Below are positions 1 through 12,050 of a stretch of 64,000 nucleotides of DNA, in pieces. The position numbers and the translations under genes are program-made. The DNA lies in NCBI GenBank assembly GCA_050084515.1, contig CM114273.1, forward strand, positions 16,864,001 through 16,928,000, given 5' to 3'. Below the pieces are notes generated by a model. The model worked only from the letters and a program-made list of their open reading frames with translations, had not been told where the DNA came from and searched no databases. The stretch's first letter is position 1, and every line of letters starts with the position of its first letter. The DNA comes from Blasia pusilla. Lineage: Eukaryota; Marchantiophyta; Marchantiopsida; Blasiales.

Positions 1-1545
1 AATGAATGTCATAAAATCCAATTGTGAGTTGTTCAATGACCATCTCCTGAAAGAGGTCTAGACTGTATTATGTTTTGTTCGTTTCTATCTACAATCTAAA
101 GCACGCATTTATGCTCCATCAAGTGCATGAATGTAAAGTCTCAACAGTCAGATGCATGGCACCTTTATTTTACAAGGATGAGTTTTAGACAAGAAAGTTA
201 AACATGATCTATAGAACACTTCCTTCACTACAGTGACTATTCAATGCTAGAAACAGGCAACACTAAATGTCTGTTAGATAACATCATGCACTATTCCCTT
301 TTGTCCTCAACAAAGGTGTTAGACTACAGGAATCCAGAGCAAGTGGGAAGAAGCCCTCCCACATAAACAGATACTGTACCTTCTGAGAAAGAATTAGCCC
401 AAGTTTCAACCGTGGAAACTCCATAAAATCATGTGCTTAGCGCTTTTCGAGCCTGCAAAATTACACCAGTCATCTCATTCAAAGATAGATCACATGCCCA
501 ATTTTGATTCTACGTGATATTCTATGAGTGTTCAAAAGAAAAGACGGTGGTGAGTGGCAGTAAAGTCAAAACCTTTATTTTTAGGTTTCCATCCCACACA
601 ACTGGGAGACTGAATTTTGGACAGGCAACTCACTGAGCCCTCCTACCATTCGACAAGTGGCAGGATTGGATGAAGAAGGTGGTGTTTACTTGTAGGAGCA
701 GCAAATGGAAGGGGAATACCATGACAGGGTTTGGCCCAGTTACACAAGAGATTGAGTACATGATAAGGGAGGGAAACGGACCTGCAGGATAGATATCAAT
801 ACTATACAGGAGAGAACTATGTAGACAGGATTTATTACCAACCACTAAAACATTGGTGAGTATTTCTTATGTCACTTGAATGAGGACCTATAAGCTTAGA
901 CCAAAAATCCTATACCCTACTTAGATGTCAACTTGTCAAACATGAGTACCAAAGGCTATGTACACTCTTAAGGTTGAAGGAATAACCTAGGCAGAAACAG
1001 TTGAGATCAGACCATGAAGTCTTATACTAGACCACGTAGTCAAGACTGTGGTGAGGTGGAAAAGTAGAAACTGCTCAATATTCTGAAAACCTTGGGTGAC
1101 AGGATGGTGAGAGAACAGAGTAGACGCGGCATACTGCTGTAGTTCCACTAGAAAGTTCTAGAAATAGAAGGCTGGTCAAAATAAAGTCGCAAAATCATGA
1201 AAACAATTTCATGAATTATTTTCCACTTGGCTTGGACATAAGGTACTTACTGAACATCTGGCAATGTAGAGCAGAAGAAGACCCTCCCGACAAGATTATA
1301 CCGACATCTACCACAACAATGAGAAAGTGAGTCCCATACTTACTCAAGAATGGAAGTATGTTAAAGTAAACACCAAGAAGTCAACCACACCAGGAAACAG
1401 TTCAAGGGTCCTAAAAACATTAGTGCACTGATACCAGCTATTTCATATAAGTTTTAAACACTCAAACCCTCCAATTCATTAAAAATCTTCAACTGGTTGC
1501 AGAGCTTGTAGCAGTTGGTTGAAGTAGATAAACTATAGAACATAC
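1..1545. other. 3' flank of the Agenet gene, last exon not resolved
   Basis: No convincing open frame is visible here. The last exon I can place for the minus-strand Agenet gene stops at a GTATGT donor at 1540-1545 and ends in phase 0, so at least one more 3' exon and the 3' UTR should lie in this stretch. I could not identify it. The frame at 630-845 (minus) has no matching splice signals or recognisable domain. Confidence 0.5.
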
Positions 1546-2130
1546 CCTAGCAGACCTCAGGTTCTGCGCAGAAGCTCCAGCTTTGGCCTTTTGCCGTGTT
1601 GTTGGTGTCCCAATCACTGGATTAGGAGTCTGTTGACTATTAGTTCTCAGGCTATTTCTCAGATTAGAAGGTGTTGCCACATTCTCCTGCAACTGGTTTT
1701 TCTTCTTTCCCACCGTGGGGCTCAGTGGTGGCTGTTTGCGACTTGCCGAACCAGAGGTAGGGGATCTCCCCTTGCTAGGCTCTTTAACTGGGTTAACCGC
1801 ATCCTGAGGTAATGACCGTGCCCGCGTACTGACTGGAGTTGATACTTGGGTTGGTGTCGATACCTCAGACTCTGGACTCGCTAGCTTGATCAGTCCTTCT
1901 TTCCTCTTCGGTGGAATCTTTTGCCTTGGAGAGCTCCTGGTTGTGACTACTGCAGGAGATGGCAGCTTATCTCCATGTGGATCTAGGGATTTCCCTCTTC
2001 TTGTACCTCTTGGGGAATTAGCCCCATCTTCTGAAGCTTTCACCTCATTACTTGGTTTGCGACCAGACTTTCGTGCCTGAGCTTTAGGACTTGCTCCCGT
2101 CTTTTGCCGCTTTGCAGAGTTCCCTTCTTC
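1546..2130 (-). CDS. G2484-1: C-terminal basic exon of the Agenet gene
   Basis: 195 codons, phase 0 at both ends, acceptor TTTTGAATTCAG. The product is rich in Lys, Arg, Ser, Pro and Thr (AKRQKTGASPKAQARK, STPTQVSTPVSTRARS), a disordered tail with repeated Ser-Pro/Thr-Pro sites. Its donor (AGG|GTATGT) means coding continues further 3'. Confidence 0.8.
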
Positions 2131-5100
2131 CTGAATTCAAAAGTCCGAGGCAGTGCAAGATTGCTGAGGATCTTCTCTATGAAGTAACCGTTATAATAAG
2201 GCACAATGCCAAAGAGGCATAAGAGAATTCTTTGCAGGCATAAAGCACAAGCTGCTCACTTTCAGATCCACCACAATGGACATCACATCAGTCTCACCTT
2301 CTCTTGAGATCGGTCATTGCTAGAGCGGCTCCATTGCTCCCACTTCCCATCCTTCCAAACTAATGATGGCCTTAAGTTCCAACCCTTCACCACTTGGGTA
2401 TCCCCTTCCCCTGAGAAGTGTTCAGATTTGCATCAATACAAGCATGACCCGGGCACATAGTTGAGCAAACTTTCTAAGACAACATTGTAAGAAGATTTCA
2501 AAACATACAATAAACATCCTGCACACTGCTCTGGACATGGTGTGGTTGAGCCACAGAACTGCTTTTCTAAACTTATAGGGCAGTAAACAAACCGGTCACA
2601 CATCTTTATGATATTGTCATACCAAACGCTGAAGTACTAACCACATTCAACAAAGCCAGCTGATACACTACTTCTAGGTCACAGTTGGAAAACACATGAG
2701 ACCTAGTTGAGGTAGGAATGCACTGATGTAACTGGACTGGTGGTAAACATGAGAAATTAACCTGGAAAGTGAACAGTGACTTTGTTCTCGTCATCATCAT
2801 CTACAGCTTTTACAACTCCTTCCCACCATCTGGACACACCAATCAGACAATTCTCACGTGCTGCAGAATGAGAACGAGTATATACCACTGACTAATAAGA
2901 CGGCCTGATTAAAGTCAGCAATCTAAATATGTAAAAATGTGTGATCCTCACTGTCTCCTCATGTAAAAGTGGTAACTCCAAACACTGGAACAAACTTGCA
3001 ATATGCACTTGAATAATTCCAAGTACACACTGGTAAATTTTATTTTTTGCTTGTAGTTCATTATCAGGGAATATAACTTTCTCATGTGGGTGTGAAGTGA
3101 AATGAAGTATGGATGTAGAGCAACCATGACAGTTCAGCATGATAACTTTAAAACCTTTTGAATAAACTTTGCTCAGCATCATTTACTGCAGTAAGAGCTC
3201 ACCTAAGAGCACCAAATGTTGGGACCAACAGCAAGTTATGGTTAATCACACGACAGAGGAAACTCACAACATTTATGAATTCAGTGGGATCTTACCCGTC
3301 TTGGACAAAAGCATCTACTCGATCACCAACAGCCCAGATCCGGTTGCCAGAAGCAGTCCTCCGTCTCTTCCTTCTACCTTCCTCTCTGGCCATATTATCA
3401 GGGGACACAAGTCGTATTCTTGGTCGCCCAGGTACAGGACCATCCAAGCTGCCCTCCAAGGAGAACCATTCTTTCAACTTGGAGGACCCTGCAAGAAACA
3501 GAAGCGTCACTTAACCAATTAATATCACCTACATATCAAATTACAGCATGCATACTGAATATTCAATTGCACTTCCAATTTGTGAATTCCATGGTCGGAA
3601 ACTACAAAAACTCCTGTGGCTAAAATTATTATGTGGGAAAATTATCCTGGATGAAGATAATTGCTTTGTACCCAGCACAGCACTGAGAGACTGGCAATCT
3701 TACAAGTCTAAGTTCTCCCATCACACAATTTGGAAAGTAATGCTGAATGATCAGTGGAAGAAACTGCTTAGAGACAGTACCATCATCAGTAAGAATCTCG
3801 TCATACTGCACCTCTGCCCTTCCTCCACTAACATCCAGTACTTGAGCAGAAAACCATCCACCTCTTAAGCCTTCTTCATCATTCATTACCTGAGAACAGT
3901 GGCAGTAAAATGAGTTCCAGCTAAATGAATGCAAATTCACAGATCTTCAATTAGATCAACACCCAATGATGGAAGAGGAAAGTTTGTGTCTACTTTGGTG
4001 ATGTCTCCAACTGCCAAAAACAATGCAAAACCAGCAGCATAGGGGTTTCTCTGGGGACACTTTGGGACATCATCCAAAGAGACTCACACGAACAAATTGA
4101 CATGGAACAGAATTGCCCATGTACAATCATGTTAGGAAAATGACCGTCACCTCTGTCTATCTCCAGACAGAACATCACTACTCCACCATATCTGACCCAC
4201 CGGATAATGTCTACTTCTGTGCCTGGTAGAACTAGATAACAGACAAATTATTACAAATAAGAAAGAGACTGTAAATCTATCATCACAGCTATCAGCCAAC
4301 AATTTACCTCAACCAGAGATCCCTTCGTAAAGCTTTGCAAAGTGTGAGCTGTATAAGATGCTGATGCCATAGACTGGTCCAATTGGCGGCGGAGGGGTTT
4401 CTCTGGGGACACTTTGGGTGGCCCATCTTCACCCTTATTAGGTGAACCCTTTCCTGCTGCAGACTGTATAATATCCTTCCCTTTTCTGCGGGCCCCTTTC
4501 TTCATGGAGCCCTTCACATCCTTTTCTTTCACTGGTGTCTGTTGAGTATTACCAGTTCCTATTTCCACAGCTTCTCTGCGAGCCGGACCCCTTTTTTCAG
4601 CACTTTTACTTTTCTTCCCATCAGCCTTTGGGACAGTTTCTGGCGTTTGGGAAGAAAGCATGGGTGAAGAGGGAATTGAATTCCCCTTTGCAAGGACAGC
4701 CCCAGCCTGAGACGCTGCTTCTGCCATTAACCTGGCTGCCCTCAGTACAGCATCCGTGCTTTGAGGCGTTATTTTGCTCGCAGTAGGAGTGCCAGATGCT
4801 CTCTTCCTAGCCTCCTCTTTAGCAGCAGCTATTGCAGACCTTCGTCCCCCAGGACCTCCATCCTTGTCAGCCCTGCTACTAGCTGCAGATGTCCTTCCAG
4901 TGCTGCCTTCTAGGTTGTCAACAACATACAGCCTGGCCTGTAAAGCGGCCTCATATGCAACTTTGGCTGCTTCGGCAGCTGCTTTAGCAACTGAAGCTGC
5001 TGCACTGACAGCAGCAGCAGCTGAAGCATACTGTTCTTGCTTACCTGAAATGCGATTATAAGGGGGTGTTTGTGTATTCAAAAGTTGAACTTGCTCTGCA

Positions 5101-8100
5101 GCAGAATTAGCAGCAGAAACGGCTTCCTCAAAACTGACTTTTGCTTGTTCAACCCAATTAGCTGTATCTGCATGGAGATTCGACCTTGTCATGAGGTCTC
5201 TTTTATCACCTATGGTCTGGGGCTTAGGACTGGCAGGTGAGGCCCCACTTGCGAGTCCAACCGCAGTGGAGCTCTCATATACAAGCAGTGATGGAGTTGG
5301 AAAACTTGGATCCGGTGAAGTCACTAGTGATACCCCCCGACCAGCTGATCCTTTCTTTGCCCGAGGTCGAGGTGTCCCTGTGTTGGATCTTGGGGTAGGG
5401 GTTTTCTTTTCTCTTCCCCTCCCAGCTCCTGTCTTCCTCTTCCTGCTTCCTGGATTGTCTTCAACATTAGCTGCATTTCCCAATGGGGTGGGAGTTACAC
5501 CTGCTACAATGCCTCCAGTGACAGGAGGTGATGTGTAAGGTGCAGAAATCACATTTGTATGTGGTAGATTTGTAGCACTGCTGTTTACCACGGCTTGCTG
5601 AGATGTAGTATCAGATACTCTATTAGAAATGGGCTGTGAAGGGGATCCCCAAGAACCAGATTGCCGTGCAGCAGACTGAGTGCCTTGATTAATATAATGC
5701 ACAGAACCAGACAAAGGACGTGGTGCTGTATATGGCGCTTTGAGCCAAGGATCTAAGGAAGGAGATCTTGTGCCTTGTGCATGTCCAGCCTCAGAAACCA
5801 GGGGAATACCTTCCACTGGTGTAACTTGAGGACTACCCGCTGAAGTATCAATGACAGGTCCAGCTTCGGTGCTTAGGACACCACCCAGTACCAACCGAGA
5901 GTCCTTCAGGAGATCGCTATCAATAGAATTGACGGTTGTTGCAACAATATTATTAACCACAGCATCCAGATTGACTGTTAACAAGCCCGAAGACTCCCCA
6001 TTAACATCCAAGGAAGGAGCATCTAAATTTGCCACTGTAAGGTCAGCAGTATCAGTTGTATGTGGCATTACTGTTGGAAAGACCTCTTCCTTGAGAGACT
6101 CTTCAGCAACCCTACTTGGAGAAGTTGATGGAGTACCTGGCTCCAAATTATCTGCCACGGTGTTCACTACCTCTCCCTCAGTCATTGTGACATCACCTTT
6201 ACTCTTCATTCTTTCGGCATCTGCTTCCCTTTCCACTTCCGCTTGTTCTGCTTGCCTTTCTGCTGCCACTTGCCATGATCTTTCCCAATTCCATCCAGCT
6301 GTGCTGCTTCTGTCGGATTCTGGGCCAAAAGCTGAAGACAGTTCACCAGGACGTTAGGTAGTGCCCCTGATAGATTTTAGAAGAAGCACCAGATAAAGCT
6401 TCCAGTTGAGAGCATTCACAACTGGAAGCACTTTCAGATACTCATGCATACAGAAAACAGGTGCATGCTTGCTTCCATTCACTAGCCTCTACTGCTGCCT
6501 CCCACTCACAGAAGGCAGCTGGGGTTGAAAACAGAATCCGTGAAAATACTGAGCCTCACTGAGTAACTCAGATTGTGAAGTCTAAATTTGATTCAAAAAT
6601 CGGCACTGTTCAGTTAGAGTAGAGTGTAGACACACCCTCAGTGTGAAGAAGGCACTCAATGAGTATCACCCATAGATCCCACCAAGTCACTGGCGACTAT
6701 GCCTAGATCAAGTGCTGGGCGCTTTTTCAAGGACAGTCCGAGTAAGGTTTCCCACCTTGGATGGAGAATTTAGAAACTGTGGCAACGAGTGGAAGACAAA
6801 TAATGCACAACCACTAACATACAAGGTCGACAGTAGATTGGCAGGAAATAATCTCACAGTTTGTTTTTGGGTTCCCACTTTTGTATTCTTTTGTATTTAA
6901 AATACAAAAGTGGGGACCGAAACGTACTCCAGCTTTGATTTTAACTTTCCACCGAACGTCACTAAGGGAACATATGCACAGACCGTAAGCTGCCAAGAAG
7001 CCAACTATAATTTTCATGGGTGAAGGGATATTTACACCAAATGATTGGTCCGTCCATTATTGACATTACTATCAAGGACTTCACTTCCTACAAGACAATC
7101 ACGAAAGGGCCTCGGATGCACTTCCCCGCCCTGCTCCTAAAACTGAGGAACGGAGCTGCTGATATACTCCAAACCTTAGAGTTTCCTTCCTAGTGTAGTC
7201 TTGATTCAGGTTACACTGTCGGTAAGATGACATTACAGCGCGAAGAGTTTACTTACACCTAATGTAGATTATGAACAACGGCTAGTATCAGTTCTGGATC
7301 CAGCAATTACAGGACAACTGTAGCATCTAAGACACAATCCATAGAGCCAAACTACCCAGAAACACTCGAGTCATGCGTGAGAACCGAAAACTGCTGGGAT
7401 GGCTAATGTTCCTGGCACTGAGGGCTGAGCCCTCAGTACTAGGAACCCAAATACAATCCACCACCCCACTGTACTAAAACTAACGACCGTGTGTAACCCA
7501 ACTGGGAATATCTGTCCCCGCAAAGACGAAGAATTTGCCAGGGAAGGCGAAAGCTACGACAGTAATGCGATGGAAGATTTCCTGGATCAGTCTAGTCAAG
7601 AGAGCTTCCCCACCTGCGGGAGACGGCTGCAGTGTCAGACGCTTCCCTCTTCTTTGGATCTCTTCACATCGATGCCGTTACTCTTCTACAAATCGCGTCG
7701 GTTGTGGATGTGAAGGGCCGGGAGAGACCTGAGATAACCCTCAAACGAAGGGGAAATGGAAGCAAAAAGAAGCCCCGGAACGACTAATCTGATGACAGCT
7801 CCGCCGCCTTCCTATCAGCCTTCCGAGAACGGCACGTGTCCAGACCCGACGGCTTACTTGCGTCCAGGAAGACCCCACAGTAACCTCCTGCCAGTCAGGA
7901 AAATAGGGTACTTAACTCGGCCATGACCAGCACTCAATGGACGTTCTCTCCTTGTTGAAGAAAAGTACGTTTCAGTGACCCTAGCGTTCAGATCCCAGGC
8001 CGAAAATGAATCACTTTCAAGAAAAAGAACACGAGCGGCGAGGTCGGCTGTTGGAAGGCCAGAACCAAGACAGATCCCTCCCTCCCGGATGCCACGGGTC

Positions 8101-11100
8101 AGAATCAGTCACAGTTGAAGAGCATGATAGCATGGACGGACCCATGTGACAGGCCGAGCGGGGGAAAGCGGGTCGGGTGAGTAGGTTGCTGACGTACAAA
8201 GCCCTAGTGCGGGAGGAGATGCAGGCGGCAGACCTAAGGTAGGCCTTCAGGATCGGCAACAGCGGAAATCCGAAGCTGCAACAACCGCAAGCGAGATATG
8301 TACGGACTATTAATCAATACGATGGATATAGGCAGGAAGAAACTGGGAAATAAAACAATTTCGAACTGGCGCGGACTAGTTTGGGGAGACAGATGGATGA
8401 AGCGTGAGTTCGCTAGCGCGCACGCCAGTTTGGGTCTATTTAATTCCAACTTCTTCGATCCATCCCGGCGAAATCGTACTCTCGCTCATTGTAGTGAGCT
8501 ACATCCACATCTAGCCACCCTCTCTGCCCCTGCGCCGCAACTCCTTGTACATCCGAGATTTTCTTTTATGTCCGGTATTTCCCTCTGCCCGGGAGGAAAG
8601 GGAATCGATTGCCGGACTTCAGGGATGAAGTTATGACTCCAAGAACCAGCGGTCAGTCAATTTCGCACCTCCAGTGTCGTGGCGGGGAGGTCTTTCGAAC
8701 CGTACCACGAAGACCATACCCGTTTCCCACCACACTTCGTCAGTGGTGTCGGGCGGGAAACTCTGAACTTGGAATCCTGCACTATGAACTTTTCTAAACG
8801 GCTCCCTCCCATGGAGATGCAACATTTTTCCCACCACCCGAGACTTACTGACCTTCGAGCTACAGACGAAGCGAAACTATCATCCGTAACCATGATCAAT
8901 TGATCGTCCACCCAAAAAATCTCCACCGACGGGTTTCTCCGCCTTCGCATCTATCGCTGACGGAAAGGCAAGTCCAAACCAAAAGACGAACTCGGCTCAT
9001 TTACGGGTTCTCACTGGCGCCTTTTGCCGATAGCAAGCAGAGTGACAACTGTGAAGTGAAGGAGGCCTAACATATCGAGTTTGTCCTTGCTGCCCTCGTA
9101 TCTACAGCGGCAAGCCGTTGTTTTAATAACCCTAAACTTCGAACCCACATGTAACCTACGCCCAGAGAAAATATCGGGAAAACATCATCCAACTGGAAGA
9201 GAATTGAAGTCCGTCTCGGCTTTGGAATCGGTTAGAAGGTAAAACAAAAATCGGAGCTTTCTTCAAAACTTGAGAAAGGCCGACTTCCCCGTCATGACAC
9301 CAGCACCATCTGAATGGTTTTACTCGAGACTCCCGACGCCAACCTACCGCGAAGTACATCTTAAGAGCAGAATAGACGTTCGACAGAACGCCTATAGAAA
9401 GTCGGGGTTCAGAAACAAACTCACCTTCTTGTCCATCAGAGAAAGCAGTAGACATTAATGATTCTTCTGGCAATACTCCCTTGCTATACACAGCCGAGCA
9501 GAGATGAAAATGAGTACATCTACATCTGGGCCAAGGATGGGACAAGAACTTCGGCACTGAGAAAAGAGAACGTAGCCTAGATCACCCTCGAAAAGGGAAT
9601 AAAAATGACGTGATGGAACTTACATGAGATCACCATAAACGAGAATTTGAGCTCTTAGCTGAAGTTGCTGCAGAGTGCTGAAGCTTGAATTCTCTGAATA
9701 AGCAATCACAGACAAATTTCTTTCAGACTCTCCTTTGAGGTCAAATCTGGCAAAGCTGCAGGGTTCGAGGACTATCGGACACCCAACTTTTTTTTGCAGT
9801 GACTGCAGTATTTACGGAGCCGATTCTTAATCGAGCTCGACAAGACCCTCATCTTGTGCACAAGACGTCCAGGATTCCATAACCCTCAAGATTGGGTCAG
9901 TCTTTGGTTGGGCTCCATATCAACTCTTCAATCCTTCGAAAAGTTCTAGCGCCTTCCTCGTCAATTTGATATCTGTGTTTTTTGAGCCGGTGTAGGCACA
10001 AGTAATCAACGTTCCCCTAAGCAATCCAATTCATCCCCCATGGCGCCGACATTTCTATGCGGAACGATTTGGTTCTCTACTCATCTCCAGGGGATGAAAC
10101 TAACCACATTATTCTTCAACTCTCTAGAACCTGGAAAAGATGAGCATCGCAGTGTGGTTTTGTTCTCCAGCAAATAGAACACACAAGTCTCAAGCATGGC
10201 CGGCTTCAAGAGCTCCCGTCAAGGTATATGTATGCGACACATAAAGTTCACCTACTCTCCTTTGAACAAGACCTTGTCAGAATTTTCAACCTAAACAGCT
10301 GAAACTCAGCCCAGGAGCTATCAACAGACGACATCCATGACGAGAAAGTTTCACCTTCAATGCTCTACTCACCGTTCCTAATTTAAAGAATTAGGTCTGG
10401 AGGATAATACATCCACTCTGCCAATTGTGCTGCTTACGCAAGAGATCAGCCCGTGCCGGGAGTTCGATAACCAGCAATTGGTGAAGTTAATAATGGTGGA
10501 GAATTACTAATGGATATCTCACCTTCACCTCTACCCGCCTCTTCCGGAATATAGCCGCCCGACTGATCACCCTGCGCGCTCTCGTCTTGACCAGCTTCTT
10601 CCGTGACCCTTTCCTGTAACTCGTCGTCATGAGAATACTCAGTCACGTTTAGGACACCACCGTGTGTCGATGAGGTGGTCACTTCGGTATGACCCACTTC
10701 TGTCGTCGTAAAAGAACAAAAGACCCTCATGGCCTCCGCAGCCAAATCACCCCCGTCTGTCACGCCTGGTGCATTTTCACCTTCGTCGAGAACTAGCTCG
10801 TCGTGAGACACTGCTTTCGCTTCCACGTAACCCTCGCCTTCGGGACCATCCTGAACCTCTCGTTCCCCGCCCACGGAATAACCCTGAGCATCTTGGTCTC
10901 CTTCATCAGCCCTATCTACTTCTAGTCCAGCCTCTACTCCCTTAACGCACGGCTCGACTTCCATCTCCTCTACGCCCATTCCTTCATACACATCGAGCTC
11001 AGCTCCGTCAACCTGTACTTGTCCTTCCGTGTCCCTCGTAATCGTTTCATTCCCGGCCATCTCCTCCATCGTTCCCCTGCTCAAAATTCACGACCGACCA

Positions 11101-12050
11101 TGCGTGGAACTGAAGTTATTTTGATGACAAACTACGACAGATGGATGAAAATTTGGAGAAGTCTACTGAAGGAGCGCCAGCAAGACGGACCAGGTCTTAC
11201 TCCGAGGGTGGTAGAATTTAAAAGGAAAGGTAGCTGTTGCACTTCACTGGCAGCGCCAAGAGCTCAACTTTCACATACTCTCGAGGAAACTTCCACGATT
11301 GAGGCTTGAGCTGCTAGTGGTCTTGAAGAACATTCATCATCTTACCGTAGGTAGTTGAAGAATATCTAAATACGGCTTTCGAAGTTCTCAGTAATAAAAA
11401 AAATTGTCCCCAAAAAAATGCGACTCAAACTCACTCTTAAACTTTCCTTCGTCTAGATGGATGGAATGCGTTTTCGGAAGATTAATGATGACGAGGCTGG
11501 GGCCGACAGATGTAACGCTCGATACCCTGTTGCTCCTCTACTCGTCACTCGGGCAGCACGAGAAAGCATGCTAGCCCAACGAACGAAAGTAATCTTCGAC
11601 ATGGTATTCGAATAGCCAGAAAGGTGGCAAAGCATCAGCATTGGAGGAGCGAGACACTTTGGTGTGAGACACTACTACTTTGGTGGGGGAAAGGTTACTG
11701 CACGATGAAGCGTGACAGGGATTCACTATTCGAATTTTCTTAGGGTTTCCCGACGGCAATGAAACTCGACTGAACAGCGACTGAGAGCTATTCCTCCCTC
11801 GCTTTAAGGAATGAACCATCCAACATGGAAACCACTGCCAACAGTCTAAAACAAAGGCCAATTCCAGGAGACAGCTCTTCCATAGAAACACTTCGATAAC
11901 ATACGAACAACACTTAGTTTCATACCTTGAAGGCGGTATATGGTCCGACTGTGAGGAGTCAATTTTATCGTCATTCTCCTCGTCGTCCTCGTACTGCACA
12001 AGCTGCGTGGTGCTTAGGACTGCGTCATTCCCATAACTTGGCGACTCCAT
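1546..12050 (-). CDS. G2484-1: Agenet (Tudor-like) domain protein, G2484-1 / AT4G17330 family (spliced gene)
   Basis: Large plant-specific nuclear protein with an Agenet/Tudor-like module, a fold used to bind chromatin marks or peptides; the exact ligand is not known to me. Exons supported by splice sites and phase, 5' to 3': 12050-11926, 11076-about 10480, 9754 or 9802 to 9624, 9483-9425, 6331-4308, 3889-3781, 3488-3296, 2829-2762, 2410-2298 and 2130-1546. From 9624 onwards every junction keeps frame. Order of the product: acidic low-complexity N-terminus; conserved block LQQLQLRAQILVYGDL followed by GVLPEESLMSTAF; Ser/Thr/Pro-rich stretch; Ala-rich helical segment with AEAAKVAYEAALQARL; ARLMAEAASQAG; Agenet domain spread over four exons (GGWFSAQVLD, DEILTDDG, WAVGDRVDAFVQDG, WWEGVVKAV, WNLRPSLVWKDGKW); basic Lys/Ser/Pro-rich C-terminus. 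The conserved blocks match my memory of the Arabidopsis protein. The link between 10480 and 9802 and the 3' terminal exon are unresolved. Confidence 0.85.
2298..3889 (-). CDS. G2484-1: Four Agenet-domain exons
   Basis: Exons 3889-3781 (109 bp), 3488-3296 (193 bp), 2829-2762 (68 bp) and 2410-2298 (113 bp). Each has GT donors and CAG acceptors, and phases agree at all joins. The spliced product reads GGWFSAQVLDVSGG, EVQYDEILTDDG, KLKEWFSLEG, WAVGDRVDAFVQDG, WWEGVVKAVDDDDENKVTV and WNLRPSLVWKDGKWEQW. These are the alternating aromatic and acidic signatures of a plant Agenet/Tudor repeat pair. The spelling WWEGVV appears only when the internal acceptor GTGTGTCCAG at 2830 is used. Confidence 0.92.
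4308..6331 (-). CDS. G2484-1: Large exon of the Agenet gene (674 codons)
   Basis: 2,024-bp exon from acceptor CTGTCTTCAG to donor GAG|GTAAAT. It starts FGPESDRSSTAGWNWERSW and continues through a Ser/Thr/Pro-rich disordered stretch, basic RKRKTGAGRGREKK and PRPRAKKG patches that could serve as nuclear localisation signals, then an Ala-rich helical region around 4950-5140 (SAANSAAEQ, AAAAVSAAASVAKAAAEAAK) and ARLMAEAASQAGAVLAKG. It ends SFTKGSLVE, the first strand of the Agenet domain, which continues as VMNDEEGLRGGW in the next exon. The plus-strand frames inside it are shadows. Confidence 0.93.
6332..9424 (-). other. Large intron of the Agenet gene
   Basis: About 3.1 kb between two phase-matched exons. 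It contains no transposon protein that I can recognise. Short frames occur on both strands (for example 7489-7713 plus and 8657-8950 minus), but none has a recognisable domain. A near-perfect inverted repeat lies at 6870-6918. Confidence 0.6.
6870..6918. repeat. Inverted repeat (hairpin) in intron
   Basis: Arms CCCACTTTTGTATT (6874-6887) and AATACAAAAGTGGG (6901-6914) are perfectly complementary; with the outer bases the match is 17 of 18. The 13-base loop repeats CTTTTGTATT, so the right arm can also pair with an inner copy at 6888-6897. Confidence 0.8.
9425..9483 (-). CDS. G2484-1: 59-bp exon (GVLPEESLMSTAFSDGQE) of the Agenet gene
   Basis: Flanked by a TATAG acceptor and a GAAG|GTGAGT donor. 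Phase 1 at both joins: it completes an Ile codon from the exon before and an Ala codon with the exon starting at 6331. It is followed by the largest intron of the gene (about 3.1 kb, 6332-9424). Confidence 0.8.
9624..9802 (-). CDS. G2484-1: Conserved LQQLQLRAQI exon of the Agenet gene
   Basis: Encodes SFSTLQQLQLRAQILVYGDL and ends at the strong donor CAT|GTAAGT. Arabidopsis G2484-1 has a closely similar LQQVQLRAQIFVYG block just before a GTAPDEAYMISAF-type segment, which here is the next exon. There are two possible acceptors: CCTGCAG (start 9754) or TACTGCAG (start 9802). Confidence 0.8.
10480..11076 (-). CDS. G2484-1: Exon 2 of the Agenet gene, acidic N-terminal region
   Basis: Open for about 200 codons after the acceptor TTTTGAGCAG. 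The product is strongly acidic (Glu/Asp/Gly-rich), as expected for the long poorly conserved N-terminal half of this family. The donor is uncertain: GTTATC near 10480 is the best candidate before the stop at 10446. Further exons may lie between here and 9802. Confidence 0.6.
11926..12050 (-). CDS. G2484-1: Exon 1 of the Agenet gene
   Basis: The ATG at 12050 opens 41 codons of acidic sequence (QYEDDEENDDKIDSSQSD) and ends at AAG|GTATG with two bases left over. Exon 2 supplies one base after a CAG acceptor to complete an Arg codon, so the phase fits. A longer frame extends upstream to 12110, but the second Met begins the acidic, host-like composition. That this exon belongs to the same transcript as the Agenet domain is inferred from strand, order and phase, not shown. 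Confidence 0.55.

Noticed and set aside
4774-5538. Plus-strand frames of 83-168 codons within 4535-6357
   Set aside because: They are shadows of the 2-kb Agenet-gene exon on the minus strand; Ala/Ser-rich codons leave the opposite strand open.
8657-8950. Possible extra exon in the large Agenet intron (acceptor CCGTCAG, donor GTAAGT near 8850)
   Set aside because: Splice-like sites exist, but the exons at 9425-9483 and 6331-4308 already join in frame and match the family without it, and no conserved peptide is seen.
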